64,000 nt of DNA from Arthrobacter sp. B0490 (GTDB lineage Bacteria > Actinomycetota > Actinomycetes > Actinomycetales > Micrococcaceae), in assembly GCF_002929355.1 (NCBI RefSeq), contig NZ_PJIR01000001.1, forward strand, positions 381,404 to 445,403. The letters run 5' to 3'. The notes under the pieces were generated by a model. It ran no database searches, was not told where the DNA came from, and saw only the letters and a list, made by a program, of their open reading frames with translations. How positions within the stretch are numbered: position 1 is the first letter of the stretch; every line of letters starts with the position of its first letter. The position numbers and the translations under genes were made by a program. Shown in pieces: positions 61,950-64,000 of the stretch.

Positions 61950-63194
61950 TCAGGGTGGATAATCCCCGTCCGGCCCCGTCGGGGTCCAGCCCCACAGCCA
62001 GTCCACCCAGAGGAACTGGAGCAGCACCGAGACCGGCAGGAGCACCCACAGGAGGCGCCCCCTGCGGACGGTCGCGACGGCGAGGGCGAGCGGGAACAGC
62101 GGCAGCAGGATGCGCCACGTGCTCGACTGCGGGTCCCAGAAGGCCGCGAGGTACAGCAGGTAGCCGGCGCACCAGGCGCCGAGGACCAGCCCGGTCGACC
62201 GCATCGCAGGCGTGAGGAACAGGGCCGTGGCGCCGACCAGCAGGGCCACCACCACGAGCGCGGCCGCAGCCGGCCCCAGCACGGCGGCGGGCGCCTCGAA
62301 CCACGGGGCGAACGGCGCCAGTGGCTCTCCCCGCCAGGCGGTCTCGGTCGCCACGTAGGCGTCCTGGCGGCCGGTGACCGCCCAGGCGATACCCGGCCAG
62401 GCGATGGCGGCGAGGGACGAGACGACGCCCAGCAGGAACAGGGGAAGCACCTGTCGCCTGCGGGTCGGGTCCGCGCCCGCGCTGCGAGCCGTCCACAGGG
62501 CCGCGAGGAAGAGGATGCCCACCGCGATCGCGAACGGCACCCCCGCCGGGCGCGCCATGCACATGAGCACGACGACGGGCATGGCCGCGTAATAGCGCTG
62601 CGTCGCGACGAGGTGGAGCGAGGAGGCGAGGAGCAGCAGATGCAATGACTCCGCGTACGGCACCTGCAGGATGGCGGCGACGGGAGCGAAGGACACGACG
62701 GCGACACCGGCCAGGGCCGTCCGGTGGTCGGCCCGAAGACGGAAGAGGCGGTAGACGACAAGTGAGGCACCCGCGGCGGCCGCGACCGCGACCACGGGCG
62801 CGAGGATCCCCCACCCGAGGCCGGTGCCTGCATCGAGGAGCCGGACCAGCCCCGGGAAGAGGGGGTGGAACGCCCACTGGTTGTGGCTCACGACGCCACG
62901 GGCGTCCCGGGGCAGCTCGGACGGGTAGCCCTCCGTGAAGATCCTCTCGTACCAGCCGCTGTCCCAGTAGTTGATGAAGGTCCCGTAGCCGGGAGCCGCA
63001 CCCGACCACGGGCTCGGACCCTGGCGTGCTGCGGCGAGCAGGAGGATGGCGGTGGAGACGAGGCGGCCCGCGACGAAGACCGCGAGCACCTGCAGGGACC
63101 AGTGCGCGGAGGAGGTGAAGGACAGCGGGGACAGGCCGGCCGGCGGGGACGGCCGGGTGGAGCGGCGGACCCTGGCCGCACCCGTGCGGCTCAT
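61950..63194 (-). CDS. Mannosyltransferase-like integral membrane protein (PIG-V type)
   Basis: Polytopic membrane protein of 414 residues with roughly nine hydrophobic spans. The first extracytoplasmic loop contains TFINYWDSGWYERIFTEGYP, the W-D-x-x-W-Y pattern of GPI-mannosyltransferase II-like (PIG-V) and related GT-C enzymes, where the Asp is catalytic. It probably transfers a sugar from a polyprenyl-phosphate donor to a cell-wall glycan or lipid. ATG 63194 overlaps the Tag stop by 4 bp, so it is coupled to the repair gene. Acceptor and donor cannot be told from sequence. Confidence 0.8.
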   Translation of the reverse strand: MSRTGAARVRRSTRPSPPAGLSPLSFTSSAHWSLQVLAVFVAGRLVSTAILLLAAARQGPSPWSGAAPGYGTFINYWDSGWYERIFTEGYPSELPRDARGVVSHNQWAFHPLFPGLVRLLDAGTGLGWGILAPVVAVAAAAGASLVVYRLFRLRADHRTALAGVAVVSFAPVAAILQVPYAESLHLLLLASSLHLVATQRYYAAMPVVVLMCMARPAGVPFAIAVGILFLAALWTARSAGADPTRRRQVLPLFLLGVVSSLAAIAWPGIAWAVTGRQDAYVATETAWRGEPLAPFAPWFEAPAAVLGPAAAALVVVALLVGATALFLTPAMRSTGLVLGAWCAGYLLYLAAFWDPQSSTWRILLPLFPLALAVATVRRGRLLWVLLPVSVLLQFLWVDWLWGWTPTGPDGDYPP

Positions 63195-63808
63195 CGGCGC
63201 CCTCCGTCGGAGTCCGCCGACACCTCCCCGCCGTCCCCGGACCGGACCCAGCAATCCAGGAGGTGGTCGTCGACGTAACCCGTGGCCTGCAGCATGGCGT
63301 AGGCCGTCGTCGGGCCCACGAAACGGAACCCGAGGCTCTTCAGTTCCCGGGCCAGCGCCGTGCTCTCGGGCGTGATGGCCGGGACCTCCGCGAGGTCCGC
63401 GGGCGCGGGGCGCGGCGGCGGGCGGTGCCCCTCGAGGACCGACCCCAGGGTGGTTCCTCCGGGGAGCGCGAGCAGGGCCCGGGCGTTGGCGATCGTGGCG
63501 TCGATCTTCTGCCGGTTCCGCACGATGCCCGTATCCGCCAGGAGGCGCTCGACGTCGGAGGCTCCGAAGTCCGCGACGGTCACCGGGTCGAAGCCGGCGA
63601 AGGCACGGCGGAAGGCGTCGCGCTTCCGCAGGATCGTGATCCAGCTCAACCCGGACTGGAAGGCCTCGAGGCTGAGTCGCTCGAAGAGTGCCGTCTCCCC
63701 CGCGACGGGCCTGCCCCACTCCTCGTCGTGGTAGCGCTCGTAGTCCGCGCTCGAGACGGCCCAGCCGCACCGCCGGCGGCCGTCGGACCCGGGAACGGCC
63801 CCGCTCAC
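63191..63808 (-). CDS. tag: DNA-3-methyladenine glycosylase I (Tag)
   Basis: Base-excision enzyme removing 3-methyladenine from DNA. It is 205 residues. The zinc ligands are visible: the N-terminal Cys in RRCGWAV, the His in YHDEEWG, and His and Cys in YVDDHLLDCW. LSLEAFQSGLSWITILRKR is the signature helix region. GTG 63808 overlaps the stop of the upstream gene (GTGA), and its own stop overlaps the mannosyltransferase ATG. The recalled mycobacterial order Rv1209-tagA-DUF3117 supports the assignment. Confidence 0.94.
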   Translation of the reverse strand: MSGAVPGSDGRRRCGWAVSSADYERYHDEEWGRPVAGETALFERLSLEAFQSGLSWITILRKRDAFRRAFAGFDPVTVADFGASDVERLLADTGIVRNRQKIDATIANARALLALPGGTTLGSVLEGHRPPPRPAPADLAEVPAITPESTALARELKSLGFRFVGPTTAYAMLQATGYVDDHLLDCWVRSGDGGEVSADSDGGRR

Positions 63809-64000
63809 CGTCCGGCGTCCCGTCCGGCGACCCGACCGGCGTCAGGTCCGGCGTCCTGTCCGGCGACCCGACCGGCGTCAGGTCCGGCGTCCCGTCCGGC
63901 GACCCGACCGGCGTCAGGTCCGGCGTCCCGCCCGGCAGCCCGTCCGGCGAGCTGCGAGCGCAGCCCGGCGATGACGGCGTCACGGTCCTCGAGCGCGGCA
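63805..64000 (-). CDS. C-terminal fragment of a coiled-coil (DivIVA-like) protein with 12-residue repeats
   Basis: Only the last 64 residues are inside the window (frame enters at 63999, stop TGA 63805-63807). It begins with a coiled-coil end, ALEDRDAVIAGLRSQLAGR, and then repeats the unit AGRDAGPDAGRV three times before ending. The stop overlaps the tag start as GTGA. By recalled synteny with Rv1209, upstream of tagA, the full protein may be a DivIVA-domain protein, but no DivIVA domain can be seen here. Another minus-strand frame is open through the same repeat but lacks gene signals. Confidence 0.65.
   Translation of the reverse strand, partial: AALEDRDAVIAGLRSQLAGRAAGRDAGPDAGRVAGRDAGPDAGRVAGQDAGPDAGRVAGRDAGR
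63810..63949 (-). repeat. 36-bp tandem repeat
   Basis: Three 36-bp units in tandem (63810-63845, 63846-63881, 63882-63917), the first and third identical and the second differing by one base, plus a diverged partial fourth copy to about 63949. Each unit contains three CCGGCG cores at 12-bp spacing. The period is a multiple of three, so copy changes keep the coding frame. Confidence 0.9.

Noticed and set aside
63810..63949. CRISPR array at the right edge
   Set aside because: The 36-bp units are directly abutting with no spacers, and they encode in-frame protein repeats.
61950..63983. A 677-codon frame joining the mannosyltransferase to the repeat tail
   Set aside because: The portion above 63194 is a shadow of tag in another frame, and the conserved protein starts at ATG 63194.

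Overview
The window is about 70% G+C, uses many GTG starts, and is packed with short intergenic gaps and overlapping stop/start codons. Gene content (actinobacterial ATL, AdnAB, UvrD2, UPF0182, Zincin_2, DUF3107, DUF3117, the coproporphyrin-dependent haem route) points to a high-GC actinobacterium, and the gene order looks most like the Micrococcaceae (Arthrobacter-type). The genus is an inference from gene order and recalled families; no search was run. No rRNA, CRISPR array, prophage, insertion sequence or integrase was seen. Almost everything looks like core chromosome.

Layout. 1-3.2 kb: the tail of an unknown gene, tRNA methyltransferase TrmL, a SAM methyltransferase, then a SigK-type sigma factor with its membrane anti-sigma factor. 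3.3-5.9 kb (minus strand): etfB-etfA-PIG-L deacetylase. 6.1-11.0 kb: HtrA protease divergent from a TPM-domain/coiled-coil membrane protein and PspA, two envelope-stress units sharing a 441-bp promoter region that holds repeated TGGACCG heptamers. 11.2-19.0 kb: photolyase, initiator tRNA-fMet, UPF0182 membrane protein, a YlbL-type PDZ/Lon-like protease and a Zincin_2 metalloprotease. 19.1-32.5 kb: a DNA-repair island (YgjP-like peptidase, UvrD2, NudC, a phosphotransferase, AdnB, AdnA, an alkyltransferase-like protein, a DnaQ-like exonuclease). 32.6-42.9 kb: a complete haem cluster, hemE-hemY-hemQ-hemH-hemC-hemD-hemB-hemL on the minus strand with hemA divergent. It encodes glutamyl-tRNA to haem b by way of coproporphyrin. 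42.9-51.3 kb: a MoeB/MoeZ protein, TetR-DUF3107, a ferritin-fold protein, a YdeI-like protein, an RNB ribonuclease, a DEAD-box helicase and an orphan DNA methyltransferase. 51.5-58.4 kb: a PHP phosphoesterase, aminopeptidase P, a stress protein, and a MgtE_N/CBS-DUF1003-Mrp operon. 58.5-64 kb: tatB, zinc anti-sigma factor and sigE; O-methyltransferase; DUF3117; mannosyltransferase-like membrane protein, DNA-3-methyladenine glycosylase I (Tag), and the C-terminus of a probable coiled-coil (DivIVA-like) protein ending in 12-residue repeats.

From memory, 12.9-50.4 kb resembles the M. tuberculosis Rv3193c-Rv3211 neighbourhood and 55-64 kb resembles Rv1209-Rv1232c, which supports many assignments. 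Convergent gene pairs are often separated by perfect 15-18 bp hairpins acting as shared terminators.

I found no clearly new multi-gene system. The best leads are the htrA/TPM-pspA shared promoter with repeated heptamers, the orphan beta-class DNA methyltransferase, the TPM-coiled-coil/PspA pair, the soluble MgtE_N-CBS/DUF1003/Mrp operon and the repeat tail at the right edge.
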